A DNA stretch of 64,000 bases, taken from assembly GCA_030581615.1 (NCBI GenBank), contig JAKTTT010000008.1, forward strand, positions 372,001 to 436,000, in the 5' to 3' direction. Both the position numbers and the translations under genes were made by a program. Origin of the DNA: Alloascoidea africana (taxonomy: Eukaryota > Ascomycota > Alloascoideomycetes > Alloascoideales > Alloascoideaceae). Below are positions 63,506 to 64,000 of this stretch, one piece after another; the first letter of the stretch is position 1; each line of letters begins with the position of its first letter. Below the pieces are notes generated by a model. The model was given only the letters and a program-made list of their open reading frames with translations. It ran no database searches and was not told where the DNA came from.

Positions 63506-64000
63506 ATGCCCGAGTACTCTGGGAATCTCTCTAATTTAAACGAGAATTCTGCTTCTGTTCTTGTGGAACCATCGTCTACCACCTCTCAGCAGCAAGCGAA
63601 ATCAGCCAGACCGTCAAAATGTGACCCCGCCAAGCTTTCAACATCCAACGTTGTTGCAGATTTCAGAACCATTTCCTCTGGGGTCTCCAACACAGATGTG
63701 GATTGGGTCTTTAGGGGGAAATCAAGAAAACGTAAGGCTTAAGTTTATGGATCTCAAAATGATCAAACTTATCTGACACAACTATTCTTGGTTTAGGCAA
63801 ACTATCCAGTAGCAGTAAACGCAAAGAGGCCAACCTTGATCAAGCAACGAAAGACTCAAAAGCACAAGTTCAGCAAAGCTCCACCACAACAAAGTCTACG
63901 GAGAACTCGGATGTTCCAATCCCAGACTCTTCCAAGTCGCTGGGGGAAGATGGAACTAGTTCCGGATTGTCAGCTACTCAGAACACGAATAATATAACGC
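63506..64000 (+). CDS. Unassigned basic Ser/Thr-rich protein, 5' part only
   Basis: Exon 1 is 63506-63731 and exon 2 starts at 63797, running off the window. Donor GTAAGG, a CTGAC-like branch and acceptor GTTTAG keep the phase, and the frame then stays open to the edge. The visible 143 residues start MPEYSGNLSNLNENSAS, and contain VDWVFRGKSRKRKLSSSSKRKE, which spans the junction and looks like a nuclear localisation signal. The rest is Ser/Thr/Gln-rich. Earlier in-frame Met codons (63392) are possible, but they would place the start upstream of the Reb1-like site. I do not recognise the family. Confidence 0.6.

Noticed and set aside
1-64000. Mobile elements, virus-like copies, CRISPR arrays or bacterial-type genes
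   Set aside because: No transposase, reverse transcriptase, integrase, capsid gene, long terminal repeat or spaced repeat array was recognised; all repeats seen are short tandem or in-gene protein repeats.

Overview
The window is nuclear DNA of an ascomycete fungus, most likely an early-diverging budding yeast (Saccharomycotina). The case rests on 20 recognisable yeast-type genes plus two unassigned ones, short introns of about 55-240 nt with a CTAAC-type branch point 8-20 nt before the 3' AG, A/T-rich intergenic DNA, and yeast-style regulatory words (TTACCCGG Reb1-like sites, a GTCACGTG Cbf1 box in front of a ribosomal protein gene). More than half of the genes have introns, which is far above Saccharomyces; I cannot name the genus. 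No virus-like element, transposon, rRNA, tRNA or CRISPR was recognised.

Layout. 1-17932 (minus): the truncated 3' part of an RFX/Crt1 transcription factor gene, then a single five-exon gene predicted to encode a protein of about 4930 residues, mostly disordered repeats with a C-terminal TPR region. 19351-24976 (plus): carnitine acetyltransferase and RLI1. 26005-36335: a compact housekeeping cluster with a VAMP7/Nyv1-type R-SNARE, CAB4 (CoA synthesis), LCB3 (sphingoid base phosphate phosphatase), BNA4 (kynurenine 3-monooxygenase), the head-to-head tRNA dihydrouridine synthase genes DUS3 and DUS4, and UBC6. 36977-42366: an ATF/CREB bZIP gene (SKO1/Atf1 type) divergent from an unassigned low-complexity protein gene. 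43109-53173: an ARO10/PDC-like decarboxylase, the sterol transporter NCR1/NPC1, the PP1 inhibitor YPI1, and an Rrt8/Lds-like membrane protein. 55236-64000: ATP19 (ATP synthase subunit k), MDM38/LETM1, SPP1 (COMPASS PHD subunit), HAT2, RPS24 (eS24), and the 5' part of an unassigned basic protein gene.

Gene order shows little functional clustering. The exceptions are DUS3/DUS4, which share a 118-bp divergent promoter, and the chromatin pair SPP1/HAT2, which converge. Exon structures were worked out from reading phase, splice signals and conserved protein sequence across each junction. Every multi-exon model below keeps phase exactly.

The most notable points are three GC-AG introns with the identical donor GCAAGT, in three unrelated genes; the 4930-residue scaffold with an eIF4E-binding-like motif and several independent internal repeat families; a splice choice in that gene that would either include or abolish its TPR region; GC-rich islands inside LCB3 and DUS3; and a possible autoregulatory CRE in the SKO1-type promoter.
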